Origin: Methylocapsa sp. S129
Lineage (GTDB): Bacteria; Pseudomonadota; Alphaproteobacteria; Rhizobiales; Beijerinckiaceae
Length of the DNA stretch: 64,000 nucleotides
Reading direction: 5' to 3'
NCBI RefSeq assembly: GCF_009765995.1
Contig: NZ_LMUI01000030.1
Coordinates: 124,001 to 188,000 of the forward strand
Both the position numbers and the translations under genes were made by a program. This document shows positions 50,327 to 59,236 of this stretch, one piece after another. The notes below the pieces were generated by a model. It was not told the origin of the DNA. It made no database searches and saw nothing but the letters and a program-made list of their open reading frames with translations. Every line of letters begins with the position of its first letter. The stretch's first letter is position 1.

Positions 50327-51622
50327 ATGTCGAACAAATATACGGACAAAGGAGCGGGCGTTTCGCGCCGCAGCCTGCTGAAAGGCGCAGCCGGACTCGC
50401 AGGCGCGGCAGCAGGCGTCACGTCGGTCACCGGATTCCCGGCGGTTTGGGCGGCCGAGGAGAAAGTGCTGCGCTATCTCGGCACCGCCGTGAATCAATCG
50501 GACGACATCACCAAGAAGGTAAAGGCCGAAACCGGCATCACGATCCAGAACATTGTCGCCACGACCGACGACGTGACCAAGCGCGTCGCCACCCAGCCCA
50601 ATTCCTTCGACATTCTCGACACCGAATATTTCAGCCTGAAGAAGCTGGTGCCGTCGGGCAACATCCTCGCGATGGACGCCAAGAAAATCAAGGAATTCGA
50701 CAATATCACGCCGATCTTCACCAAAGGCCAATTGCCGAACGGCAAGGTCATCGGCGATCAGGGCACGGCGCCCAAGAAAGTCATGTTCCTCGAAGGCCAG
50801 CATTCCACAAAATTCTCGAAGACCCCGACCGAGTGGGTCACGCTGATCCCGACCGTCTACAACGCCGACACGCTCGGCATCCGTCCCGACCTCATCAAGC
50901 GCCCGATCAGCTCGTGGGCCGAACTTCTGAATCCTGAGTTCAAAGGCAAGGCGGCGATTCTCGATATTCCCTCGATCGGCATCATGGACGCCGCGATGGT
51001 CGTCGAGGCCATCGGCAAGTACAAGTATCCTGACAAGGGGAATATGACGAAGGCTGAGATCGACATGACGATCGCGGTTCTCACCGAAGCCAAGAAGTCT
51101 GGTCAGTTCCGCGCGTTCTGGAAGGATTTCAACGAGAGCGTCAATCTGATGGCCTCGGGCGAGACGGTCATTCAGTCGATGTGGTCGCCCGCCGTGACGG
51201 CGGTTCGCACCAAGGGCATCGCTTGCACCTTCCAACCGCTCAAGGAAGGTTATCGCTCTTGGGCTTCGGGCTTCTGCATGTCGAAGGGCGTGACGTCCAA
51301 GCAGTCGGAATGGGCCTACGAGTTCGTCAACTGGTTCCTCAGCGGCTATGCCGGCGCTTATCTCAACCGGCAAGGCTATTACTCGGCGGTTCTTTCCACC
51401 GCCAAAGCCAACATGGAGCCTTACGAATGGGCCTATTGGATGGAAGGCAAGCCCGCCGAAAAAGACATTAAGGCGCCGGATGGCTCCTTGCTCGAAAAGG
51501 CCGGCGCGGCGCGCGACGGCGGCTCCTACGACGACCGCATGGGCAATGTCGCCTGCTGGAACGCGGTCATGGACGAAAACGACTATATGGTCCGCAAGTG
51601 GAACGAGTTCATCGCGGCCTGA
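50327..51622 (+). CDS. ABC transporter substrate-binding protein, PotD-like, Tat-exported
   Basis: A 431-residue periplasmic binding protein. The leader has a Tat motif (VSRRSLLKGAAGLAGAA) and a likely cleavage at VWA-AE. The mature start EKVLRYLGTAVNQSDDITKKVKAETGI resembles PotD-family proteins of the extracellular solute-binding type 1 superfamily. An AGGAGGAGAGGA ribosome site precedes ATG 50327. A strong stem-loop after the stop separates it from the permease genes, consistent with a higher level of binding protein. The long C-terminal region with SYDDRMGNVACWNAVMDEN is shared by related proteins of unknown ligand. Confidence 0.88.
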   Translation: MSNKYTDKGAGVSRRSLLKGAAGLAGAAAGVTSVTGFPAVWAAEEKVLRYLGTAVNQSDDITKKVKAETGITIQNIVATTDDVTKRVATQPNSFDILDTEYFSLKKLVPSGNILAMDAKKIKEFDNITPIFTKGQLPNGKVIGDQGTAPKKVMFLEGQHSTKFSKTPTEWVTLIPTVYNADTLGIRPDLIKRPISSWAELLNPEFKGKAAILDIPSIGIMDAAMVVEAIGKYKYPDKGNMTKAEIDMTIAVLTEAKKSGQFRAFWKDFNESVNLMASGETVIQSMWSPAVTAVRTKGIACTFQPLKEGYRSWASGFCMSKGVTSKQSEWAYEFVNWFLSGYAGAYLNRQGYYSAVLSTAKANMEPYEWAYWMEGKPAEKDIKAPDGSLLEKAGAARDGGSYDDRMGNVACWNAVMDENDYMVRKWNEFIAA

Positions 51623-51637
51623 GGTTGAGATAACGCC

Positions 51638-51670
51638 GGCTCCTTCTCTCGCTTTGCGGGAGAAGGAGCC
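51638..51670 (+). terminator. Strong stem-loop between binding-protein and permease genes
   Basis: A 15-bp stem (51638-51652 with 51656-51670, one G-T pair) closes a TTT loop and is followed by TATTTTA. It starts 15 nt after the binding-protein stop and ends 23 nt before the permease start. It probably acts as an attenuator and 3'-end stabiliser. Confidence 0.75.
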
Positions 51671-51693
51671 TATTTTACGCAAGGCAATTCCCC

Positions 51694-52590
51694 ATGGCCG
51701 AAGCGCGCGCACCTCTGGAAAGCCCCGGTCTTCCCGGCTGGATTCAAGCGACGCCTTTCGCGTTGGTGTTCTTGCTGTTTTTCGTACTGCCGCTTTGTTT
51801 CGTCATCACGGTCAGCTTCTGGGACTACAACGACTACGAGATGATCCCGGCCTTCACGTCGCGCAGTTATGTCGAGAGTTTCGAGGGCTGCCTGACGCAA
51901 CTTCCCGATCTTTGCACGATGTTGAAGACCTATGTCTCGACGGCGAAGTTTTGCGCCATCGTCTGGATCCTCACGCTCTTCATCGGTTTCACCGTCGCCT
52001 ATTTCCTCGCTTTCTACGTGCGCAGCGCAACCACGCAGATGGTCCTGTTTCTGGTCTGCACGATTCCGTTCTGGACCTCGAACGTCATCCGGATGATCTC
52101 CTGGATTCCGCTGCTCGGGCGCAACGGCCTCGTCAATCAAGTCTTGATGAGCCTGCACATCGTGAACGCCCCGGTGGAATGGCTGCTCTATTCGCAATTC
52201 TCGGTCGCGCTCGCGTTCGTGCATCTCTTCACCTTCTTCATGGTGGCGCCGATTTTCAATTCCATGATGCGCATCGACCGTCGCCTGATCGAAGCGGCCT
52301 ATGATTCAGGCGCCAGCACCTGGCAGATGCTGACCAATATCATCATTCCGCTCAGCAAGCCGGGCATCGCCATCGGCTCGATCTTCGTCGTCACGATCGT
52401 GATGGGCGATTTCATCACATTCAGTGAAATGGGCGGCGGCCAGATCGCCTCGGCCGGCAAGGTTATCGCCACGCGTTTGAGCGCGTTGCAATTTCCGCCG
52501 GCGGCGGCGAGCGCGGTGATCCTGTTGGTGGCGACCATGGTGATCATCACCGTGCTCAACCGCATCGTCGACATTCGCCGGGAGCTTTGA
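51694..52590 (+). CDS. ABC transporter permease, PotB type
   Basis: A 298-residue inner-membrane permease with six main helices. The cytoplasmic EAA loop is visible as RLIEAAYDSGASTWQMLTNIIIPLSKPGI. A large periplasmic loop between helices 1 and 2 is typical of PotB. It lies 3 nt before the PotC-like gene, so the two are translated together. Confidence 0.9.
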   Translation: MAEARAPLESPGLPGWIQATPFALVFLLFFVLPLCFVITVSFWDYNDYEMIPAFTSRSYVESFEGCLTQLPDLCTMLKTYVSTAKFCAIVWILTLFIGFTVAYFLAFYVRSATTQMVLFLVCTIPFWTSNVIRMISWIPLLGRNGLVNQVLMSLHIVNAPVEWLLYSQFSVALAFVHLFTFFMVAPIFNSMMRIDRRLIEAAYDSGASTWQMLTNIIIPLSKPGIAIGSIFVVTIVMGDFITFSEMGGGQIASAGKVIATRLSALQFPPAAASAVILLVATMVIITVLNRIVDIRREL

Positions 52591-52593
52591 GCC

Positions 52594-53478
52594 ATGAACG
52601 AGGGACGCTCTCCGGCCTTTTACGCGCTCGCAGCCTTCTTTTGCCTTTTCGTTCTCTTCCTTTACGGACCGATGATCGTCATTTTCGTCTTGTCGTTCCA
52701 GGGCCCGACCGGGGGCCTGACCTTCCCGATGAATGGCGTGTCCCTGCATTGGTTTCAACGGCTTTGGGAAGGCGGCGGCATCGTCGACATCGCAGGCGCC
52801 TTTAAGCGTTCGCTCGCGCTCGGCCTCGTTGTGATGGTGCTGACGGTTTTGTTCTCGCTCACGGCCGGGCTCGCCTTTCGCAAGCGTTTCTTCTTTTCAA
52901 ACATATTGTTCTTCGTCACAGTGGCGAGCTTGATCGTGCCCTCGATCGTCACATCGCTGGGCATTGCGATTGAATTCCATGTGCTTGACGATGTCTTGAA
53001 GAATTACGGCCCGTCCTGGATCTCCGACAACCTTCAAACGACCATGGGCCAGTTCACTTCAGGCCTCGGCGCCCATCTGACCTGGACCCTGCCCTTCGGT
53101 CTGCTCGTGATGTTCGCGATTTTCAACCGCTTCGACGGCCGCTATGAGGAAGCGGCGCGCGATCAGGGCGCGACGCCCTCGCAGACTTTGCGCTATGTCG
53201 TGTTGCCAATCGTGGCGCCTTCGGTGGTCGGCGTCGGCCTGTTCGGTTTCACGCTGTCATGGGATGAAATCGCACGTTCCAGCCAGACCATGGGCGAGCA
53301 CAACACGCTGCCCATGGAATTGCAGGCGCTGACGACAACGGTCACGAACCCGGACATCTATGCGCTCGGCACCACGACCACGGCCGTCTCATTCGGCGTC
53401 ATCGCGGTCGCACTCGGATCGATCGCGATCCTACGCGCGCGCCAAGCACGCCACGGCTCCGACGCTGGACAGGCGTAA
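52594..53478 (+). CDS. ABC transporter permease, PotC type
   Basis: A 294-residue inner-membrane permease with about six helices. The EAA loop is RYEEAARDQGATPSQTLRYVVLPIVAPSV. It pairs with the PotB-like protein. Its TAA stop directly abuts the GTG start of the racemase gene (TAAGTG), tying the racemase to the transporter. Confidence 0.9.
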   Translation: MNEGRSPAFYALAAFFCLFVLFLYGPMIVIFVLSFQGPTGGLTFPMNGVSLHWFQRLWEGGGIVDIAGAFKRSLALGLVVMVLTVLFSLTAGLAFRKRFFFSNILFFVTVASLIVPSIVTSLGIAIEFHVLDDVLKNYGPSWISDNLQTTMGQFTSGLGAHLTWTLPFGLLVMFAIFNRFDGRYEEAARDQGATPSQTLRYVVLPIVAPSVVGVGLFGFTLSWDEIARSSQTMGEHNTLPMELQALTTTVTNPDIYALGTTTTAVSFGVIAVALGSIAILRARQARHGSDAGQA

Positions 53479-54210
53479 GTGAAGCTCCTCGTCGTTAATC
53501 CCAATACGAGCGCCGGCATGACCGCGCGGATCGGCGAGGCCGCGCGCGCCGCCGCAAGCGCCGGCACGCAGATCGCCGCCGTCAATCCGTCAAGCGGCCC
53601 GGCCTCGATCGAAGGTTATTTCGACGAAGCTTTCGCCGTGCCCGGCATGCTGGAGGAAATCATCAAGGGCGAGACGGCTGGAATCGACGCCTTTGTCATC
53701 GCCTGCTTCGACGACACCGGGCTTGAGGCGGCGCGCTGCTGCGCGAGCGGCCCCGTCATCGGCATTGGCGAGGCGGCGTTTCATCTGGCGACGCTGATCG
53801 CGCATCGCTTCAGCGTGGTGACCACCTTGTCGCGCTCGATCGCGCCGATCGAAGCCAACCTCGTGAAATATGGCCTCGATCGTCGCTGCGCCCGCGTGCG
53901 CGCCTGCGACGTGCCGGTGCTCGCGCTCGACGACGCGGCTTCGGGCGCCCGCGCGAAATTGTCGGCGGAGATTGGGCGCGCAAAGGCGCAGGACGGCGCC
54001 GACGCGATCGTGCTGGGCTGCGCCGGCATGGCCGACCTTGCGGCGTCGCTGGCGCGCGAACATGGGCTGCCGGTGATCGATGGCGTCGCGGCGGCGGTCA
54101 AGCTCGCCGAGGCGCTGGTCGCGCTCGGGCACGCCACGTCGAAGAGCGGGCCCTACGCCAGGCCAATCCCGAAGGCGTTCGCTGGAATGTTTTCCGCGCT
54201 CTCCGCCTGA
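53479..54210 (+). CDS. Hydantoin racemase (Asp/Glu/hydantoin racemase family)
   Basis: A 243-residue racemase. Two catalytic cysteines are present at Cys76 (IACFDDTG) and Cys181 (LGCAGM), the same positions I recall for the Sinorhizobium meliloti hydantoin racemase. The LLVVNPNTSAGMT start and the AAVNPSSGPASIEGYFDE loop also fit hydantoin and allantoin racemases. These interconvert D and L 5-substituted hydantoins or allantoin. The GTG start abuts the PotC-like stop, so import and racemisation are co-expressed. No hydantoinase is encoded in the window. Confidence 0.87.
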   Translation: MKLLVVNPNTSAGMTARIGEAARAAASAGTQIAAVNPSSGPASIEGYFDEAFAVPGMLEEIIKGETAGIDAFVIACFDDTGLEAARCCASGPVIGIGEAAFHLATLIAHRFSVVTTLSRSIAPIEANLVKYGLDRRCARVRACDVPVLALDDAASGARAKLSAEIGRAKAQDGADAIVLGCAGMADLAASLAREHGLPVIDGVAAAVKLAEALVALGHATSKSGPYARPIPKAFAGMFSALSA

Positions 54211-54296
54211 TTTGCGCCGCCAAAGGCGGTCGCAACGCGGGCGGTTTGAATTTCAAGACAGCTCCGCTAACCTGACGAAATCAAGGAGACGCGCGA

Positions 54297-55205
54297 ATGT
54301 CGCAGGCAAAGGTCAATGGCGTCGATATCGAGTTCGAAATCTTCGGACGCGACAGCGATCCCGCGATTCTGCTCATCATGGGCTATGCCGCGCAATTGAC
54401 CCTGTGGCCCGAGCCGATGTGCCGCGGCCTGGCGGACAAAGGATTTCGCGTCATCCGCTTCGACAATCGCGATGTCGGCAAGTCCACGCATCTGATGGAG
54501 GAACCGGCGCCCGATTCGGCTGTCTTGATGAACAAGTTGATGACCGGCCAACCCTTTGAGATTCCCTATTCGTTGGACGACATGGCCGCGGACGCTGTAG
54601 GCCTGCTTGATGCGATCGGGATTGAGCAGGCGCATATCGTCGGCGCCTCGATGGGCGGCATGATCGCTCAACTCGTGGCGGTCAACCATCCTTCGAGGGC
54701 CCGCAGCCTAATTTCCATCATGTCGACGACAGGTCGGCGCGACCTACCGCCGGCCAAGCCCGAAGTGATGGCGGCGCTCGTCACGCCGCCCGCCAGCACG
54801 CGCCGCGACGATCTCATCGAATCCGCGGTCCGCACGTGGCGCGTCATCGGCAGCCCCGGCTATCCGCGCACTGACACGGAAATCCGCAAGCTCGCCGAGG
54901 AGGAGGTCGATCGGACTCCTTACGAACCGACAGGTTTTGCCCGTCAAATGGCGGCGATTATCGCCGCGCCGCCTCGCAACGAGATTCTGAAAGGCGTGCG
55001 CGCGCCGACGCTGGTCATCCACGGCGCCGACGACCCGCTGCTGCCGGTAGCCGGCGGCGAGGACACCGCGGCGAGCATTCCGGGCGCCGAACTCATCGTC
55101 ATCCCTGGCGCCGGCCATGAGTTCCCGGATTCGCTCATATCGACTTATGTCCGGCACATCGGCGATTTCGTCTCGAAAGTCGAGGCGCGCGTGAAGACTT
55201 CATAG
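54297..55205 (+). CDS. Alpha/beta hydrolase fold protein
   Basis: A 302-residue hydrolase. The catalytic triad is visible: nucleophile Ser in VGASMGGMIAQ, acid Asp in IHGADDPLLP and His in PGAGHEFPD. LIMGYAAQLTLWPEPMC forms the oxyanion region. The sequence resembles esterases and 3-oxoadipate enol-lactonase-like proteins; a role like RutD (aminoacrylate hydrolysis) is possible given the adjacent RidA gene but not shown. AAGGAG lies 9 nt before the ATG. It is 86 nt after the racemase gene. Confidence 0.85.
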   Translation: MSQAKVNGVDIEFEIFGRDSDPAILLIMGYAAQLTLWPEPMCRGLADKGFRVIRFDNRDVGKSTHLMEEPAPDSAVLMNKLMTGQPFEIPYSLDDMAADAVGLLDAIGIEQAHIVGASMGGMIAQLVAVNHPSRARSLISIMSTTGRRDLPPAKPEVMAALVTPPASTRRDDLIESAVRTWRVIGSPGYPRTDTEIRKLAEEEVDRTPYEPTGFARQMAAIIAAPPRNEILKGVRAPTLVIHGADDPLLPVAGGEDTAASIPGAELIVIPGAGHEFPDSLISTYVRHIGDFVSKVEARVKTS

Positions 55206-55230
55206 GCGCTGACGAACTCGGGAGCGGACG

Positions 55231-55614
55231 GTGCGATTTCACATGATTCCCGGCGGACCCAAACCCGTCGCGCCGTTCAGCCATGCCGTCGAGAGCGACG
55301 GCTTCATATTCGTCACCGGGCAGATGCCGGATACGCCTGCCGCTCCGGGTATCCTGCCCGAGGGCGTCGCCGCGCAGACGCGCAACGTCATGGCCAATCT
55401 TTCGACAGTGCTGGCCGGCCTTGGCCTCGCGCTCGAACATGTCGTGATGGCGCGCGTCTATCTCACGCGTTTCAAGGACGATTACGTTGAGATGAACGAG
55501 GTTTATCGGACCTTCTTCGCCGAAGGCCGTCTGCCGGCGCGCACCTGCGTCGGCGTGACCGGCCTTGCTTATGACGCACTGATTGAGATCGATCTGATCG
55601 CGCGCCGTCCTTGA
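55231..55614 (+). CDS. RidA/YjgF-family enamine/imine deaminase
   Basis: A 127-residue RidA homologue. The GFIFVTGQMPDTP strand, the helix with RNVMANLSTVLAGLGLALEHVV and the late LPARTCVGVTGLAYDALIEIDLIA segment, with an Arg that normally binds the substrate carboxylate, match the family. RidA proteins hydrolyse reactive 2-aminoacrylate-type intermediates; in the Rut pathway a paralogue handles peroxyaminoacrylate or aminoacrylate. The GTG start has GGGAG upstream. It follows the hydrolase by 25 nt and converges with the PCMT-like gene with 4 nt between stops. Confidence 0.88.
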   Translation: MRFHMIPGGPKPVAPFSHAVESDGFIFVTGQMPDTPAAPGILPEGVAAQTRNVMANLSTVLAGLGLALEHVVMARVYLTRFKDDYVEMNEVYRTFFAEGRLPARTCVGVTGLAYDALIEIDLIARRP

Positions 55615-55618
55615 ATAA

Positions 55619-56461
55619 TCACGTTTGATGTCCGCCGGTGAATGGCACGAACGGGATGATCGCGCCACCGTAGATGTCCGAGCGCGTCACGCTCATCGTC
55701 CCGTCCGCCGCCTTTTGCTTGACCGCCTTAATGACATGCTGCGCGCCGGGCGGCCCGACGGGGATGACCATGATGCCGCGGGGGCTTATCTGTTGCAGGA
55801 GCGGCGGCGGGATATGGTCGATGCCGCAGGTGACGATGATCTTATCGAAGGGCGCCGCCTCTTCCCAACCGTAGTAGCCGTCAGCGTTCTTTGTATTGAT
55901 GACGCTGTATTCGCTATAGCCGCGCGCGATCAGCGAATCATAGAGCGCGCGGGTGCGCCTGGCTAACGCCGGAATGATTTCGATCGACCAGATCTTGTCG
56001 GTGAGGTTCGACAGATAGGCCGATTGGTAGCCCGACCCCGTGCCGATTTCGAGCACCTTGTCGCCGCGCTTGATCCCTAATGTGTTGGTCATGCGCGCCA
56101 CCGTATGAGGGCCGGTGATGGTGACGCCAAAACCGATGTTGAGATGATGCCATTCATAGGCGCGCGACAGATTCTCGGCCGTCACGAACTCCTCACGCGG
56201 GGTGAGCAGATACGCCCGCTTGTCCGCTTCGTCCCACAGGTCTTGATGGCTGACGAGTTGTAGAAAGCGATCGAAGCGTTGCCCGAGATAGCCCGCGTCC
56301 TCGCCGCGATTCTTCTGCATCCACGAAACGAAGGCCTCGCGGTCGCTCATCGGTGGAGAGACGTCGGGGGAGAGGGGCGCGGGGACGTTGGCCCGAGCGG
56401 GCGAGATGTTGGCGAAGGCGAGGGCGCTTGCGGAGGCGAGCAGGAAATGGCGTCGGTTCAT
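55619..56461 (-). CDS. Protein-L-isoaspartate O-methyltransferase family protein with signal peptide
   Basis: A 280-residue methyltransferase. The C-terminal 200 residues have the PCMT fold: motif I VLEIGTGSGYQSAYL, a following WSIEIIP acidic strand, FDKIIVTCGIDHIPPPLLQQI and GIMVIPVGP. The N-terminus reads MNRRHFLLASASALAFANISPARA, an RR-containing leader with a plausible cleavage site, so the protein is probably exported, which is unusual because SAM-dependent PCMT works in the cytosol. An upstream ATG at 56479 is also possible. It lies 76 nt after the deacetylase gene on the same strand. Confidence 0.85.
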   Translation of the reverse strand: MNRRHFLLASASALAFANISPARANVPAPLSPDVSPPMSDREAFVSWMQKNRGEDAGYLGQRFDRFLQLVSHQDLWDEADKRAYLLTPREEFVTAENLSRAYEWHHLNIGFGVTITGPHTVARMTNTLGIKRGDKVLEIGTGSGYQSAYLSNLTDKIWSIEIIPALARRTRALYDSLIARGYSEYSVINTKNADGYYGWEEAAPFDKIIVTCGIDHIPPPLLQQISPRGIMVIPVGPPGAQHVIKAVKQKAADGTMSVTRSDIYGGAIIPFVPFTGGHQT

Positions 56462-56537
56462 GAGAATGCTCGGTTGCATGTGCAGCAATTGTGCGCCGTG
56501 CGGGCTCGCGCGACAATGGGGGCGCGAACTCAGGCTC

Positions 56538-57437
56538 TCACCCTCCCGGTATGCTCCCCTTCGGGAGCGCCCGCACATGGTCCGCTATCGCCCCCGTCGT
56601 CGTCAGCCAGATGCGCTGCCGATGCGCGGCGATATGCGTCAGCGCGCGGCGCAGGTGGCGCAGGCGATGGGGCTGGCCGACAATATAGGGATGCAACGCG
56701 ACGCCCATGACGAGCGGCTCATGCGCGCTCTGCGCCAGCATTTCGTCGAAATGATCGACGATCATTTGCGCGAAAGCCGCGCCCTCGATCTTGCGCGCGA
56801 CTATCATCGGGATGTCGTTGATCTCCTGCGGATAGGGCACGGCGAGGATCGGCCCATGCGTCGTGCGCATAAAGATTGGCTGATCGTCCATGCACCAGTC
56901 GAGCAAATAATCGTAGCCCGCTTCCGCCAGCAGATCGGGCGTGGCGCGGCTTTGCGAAATCCACGGGCCGAGCCAGCCCCTGGGCTTGGCGCCCTCCTCG
57001 CGCGCGATGATCGCGGTCGCCTGCGCGATTAGCGCCGCCTCTTCGGCCTCGCTTAAAATCCCTTGTCTTTCGCTGTTGGTGCGCCCGTGCCCGACAAACT
57101 CGTCGCCGCGCGCGCGGAAGGCTTCCGCAAGGCCCGGCGCATGCGCGTAAATATCCGAATTGATCAGCACCGAGGCGGGCGCCTGCAAGGCGTCAAGCAA
57201 GTCGATCAGCCGCCAGGCGCCGACGCGATTGCCATAGTCGCGCCAGGCATAGTTCAGCACGTCGGGTTGCGGACCACCCGGCGCGAGCTCGGCGCCTAAC
57301 CCTTCGCCGAACGCAAAACATTCAAGATTGATCGCGATATAGACGGCGAGGCCGGCGCCATTCGGCCAGAGATAGCGTGGGCGTCCGCGGATCGGCGAAT
57401 AATCGTAGCGGCCATGGTTCGCGGGGGCGCGCGTCAT
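56538..57437 (-). CDS. Polysaccharide deacetylase family protein (PuuE/allantoinase-like)
   Basis: A 299-residue NodB-fold hydrolase. The closing segments WLGPWISQSRATPDLLAEAGYDYLLDWCMDDQPIFM and VMGVALHPYIVGQPHRLRHL resemble the PuuE-type subgroup, cofactor-independent allantoinases and related amidases, more than chitin deacetylases. The classic TFDD motif is replaced by INLECF, and GHGRTNSE carries the conserved histidine. The start overlaps the atzF stop as ATGA, so the two are co-translated. This supports action on a ureide, an amide or an s-triazine breakdown product, an inference from context. Confidence 0.82.
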   Translation of the reverse strand: MTRAPANHGRYDYSPIRGRPRYLWPNGAGLAVYIAINLECFAFGEGLGAELAPGGPQPDVLNYAWRDYGNRVGAWRLIDLLDALQAPASVLINSDIYAHAPGLAEAFRARGDEFVGHGRTNSERQGILSEAEEAALIAQATAIIAREEGAKPRGWLGPWISQSRATPDLLAEAGYDYLLDWCMDDQPIFMRTTHGPILAVPYPQEINDIPMIVARKIEGAAFAQMIVDHFDEMLAQSAHEPLVMGVALHPYIVGQPHRLRHLRRALTHIAAHRQRIWLTTTGAIADHVRALPKGSIPGG

Positions 57438-59236
57438 AGCGAGCCGATATAGGCGCGCCAGCCGCCGAACTGCGTGACGTCTTTGGCCCCCTTCACCGCC
57501 TCGGCTTCGACAAGGAAGCCTTTGGCGCTGGTTCCATCGGTAAAGCTCAGCGTGCCGATGCCGAGCGGGCTTGGAATGGCCGCGACGAAAGCCCCGAACG
57601 CCTTGGCGTCGAGCGCCCAGATTTCGGCCTTTATCGAGACGCCTTCTTCCGGCGTCACCCGCAGCAGGCCGGGCTTGGCGGGGACCGCGCCCGGCAAAGC
57701 GTAGAGGCGATAGCTCGGGACGGTTTCAACTTCGCGTAGAAGAATTCCGCCCAGCTCCACCAGCTCGCGGTTGAGCGGCAGACCTGACAGATGCGCACCG
57801 ACCGCCGCGATTTCGATCCGCCCCGGTGGCGCTTGCATGGGCGCTGACGCCGGCGCTTCAACGGCGAGGCCGGTCGCGCCCATCGTCACGCCCGAATGCG
57901 CCTGAACTTGCGCGGCGACGCCCGCCAGAAAACCGTCCGCGCCCGCGGGGCCGATCAGAGTCAGGCTGGAGGGCAATCCATCGGCGCGCATGCCGGAGGG
58001 CGCCGCGATCGCGGAGAGATCGAGCAGGTTGACGAAATTCGTATAGGTTCCGAGATTCGAATTAAGCGCGATCGGATCAGCCTCGACTTCAGCGATTGTG
58101 TAGGGGCGGGGCATAGTGGGCACAGCCATGATCTCGAACGCGGCCCAAACGGCGGCGCTCTGACGGCGCAGGGCGGCGAGTTTATACGTCGCCTGGAAGG
58201 CGGCGACCGCGTCATGTTTGCGGGCGCCTTCGATGATCGCGCGCGTCACGGGGTGAAGAGCGCCCGGATTGGTCTCGATCAGCGGCATAGTCGCGGCGTA
58301 ACGCTCGGCGACCCAGGGGCCCTCATAGAGCAGCCGCGCCACGGCGTAGAACGGCTCCATGTCGAATTCGACGATTTTCGCCCCTAGCGAAACGAGCGCG
58401 GCGATGTCGCGCTCGAAGGCGGCCTGCGCCTCGCCATCGTCGAAGAATTTAAGTTGCGAAGCTCTCGGGACGCCGACGCGAAAATGCTTCGGCGCCGCTG
58501 ACAGCGCTGGCGCGGCGAAGGCGCGCGACCACGGGTCGGCCGCGTCAAAACCCGCCGCGATCTGATAGACAAGAAAGGCGTCGGCGACATCAAGGGCGAA
58601 GATCGAGACGGTATCGAGCGTGCGGCAGGCGGGCGCCACGCCGGTCATCGACAGGGCGCCAAGCGTCGGTTTGAGTCCGACAACGCCATTGAGCGCGGCG
58701 GGCACCCTGCCGGAGCCAGCCGTATCCGTGCCGAGCGAAAAGGGCGTGAGCCCGGCGCCGACCGCCGTTGCGGAGCCGGAGCTGGAGCCGCCCGGAATAA
58801 GATCGGCCCGCAGCGCATTGCGCGGAACGCCATAAGGCGAACGCACGCCGACGAGGCCGGTGGCGAATTGATCGAGATTGGTCTTGCCGATGACGATCGC
58901 CCCTGCCCGCTCGAGCCGCTCGACAACGAAGGCCGAGCGCTCGGGCTGATATTCGAAGGCCGGACAAGCGGCTGTGGTCGGCAGGCCCGCGACATCGATA
59001 TTGTCCTTGACGACGAAGGGAACGCCAAAGAGAGGCTTGGCCTCAGGGCCCGCCGCCTGAATGGAGACAGCCAACGCCAGCGCTTCGGCCTTCGGGCGCA
59101 ACGCGATGAACAGGGCGGGATCGTCATGCGCCGCGATGCGGGCGTAGGTCTCCTCTATCGTGTCGGTCAGCTTTTTCCCGGCGGCATGGGCCGCAAGAAC
59201 CGATTGAATCGTAAACCCCATGCCGTCGAACTCCAT
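57434..59236 (-). CDS. atzF: Allophanate hydrolase (AtzF type)
   Basis: A 600-residue amidase-signature protein. The catalytic triad is Lys77 (FVVKDNIDV), cis-Ser151 (PGGSSSGSA) and Ser175 (TDTAGSGR), matching AtzF Lys91, Ser165 and Ser189 at a constant offset of 14. The GLPTTAACPAFEY and TNLDQFATGLVGVRSPYG segments are diagnostic of allophanate hydrolases. A C-terminal domain (about residues 470-600) is present, as in full-length enzymes. It converts allophanate to ammonia and CO2, the last step of cyanuric acid and biuret breakdown. Start may be ATG 59236 or ATG 59221 (GGAG 9 nt upstream). Confidence 0.93.
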   Translation of the reverse strand: MEFDGMGFTIQSVLAAHAAGKKLTDTIEETYARIAAHDDPALFIALRPKAEALALAVSIQAAGPEAKPLFGVPFVVKDNIDVAGLPTTAACPAFEYQPERSAFVVERLERAGAIVIGKTNLDQFATGLVGVRSPYGVPRNALRADLIPGGSSSGSATAVGAGLTPFSLGTDTAGSGRVPAALNGVVGLKPTLGALSMTGVAPACRTLDTVSIFALDVADAFLVYQIAAGFDAADPWSRAFAAPALSAAPKHFRVGVPRASQLKFFDDGEAQAAFERDIAALVSLGAKIVEFDMEPFYAVARLLYEGPWVAERYAATMPLIETNPGALHPVTRAIIEGARKHDAVAAFQATYKLAALRRQSAAVWAAFEIMAVPTMPRPYTIAEVEADPIALNSNLGTYTNFVNLLDLSAIAAPSGMRADGLPSSLTLIGPAGADGFLAGVAAQVQAHSGVTMGATGLAVEAPASAPMQAPPGRIEIAAVGAHLSGLPLNRELVELGGILLREVETVPSYRLYALPGAVPAKPGLLRVTPEEGVSIKAEIWALDAKAFGAFVAAIPSPLGIGTLSFTDGTSAKGFLVEAEAVKGAKDVTQFGGWRAYIGSL

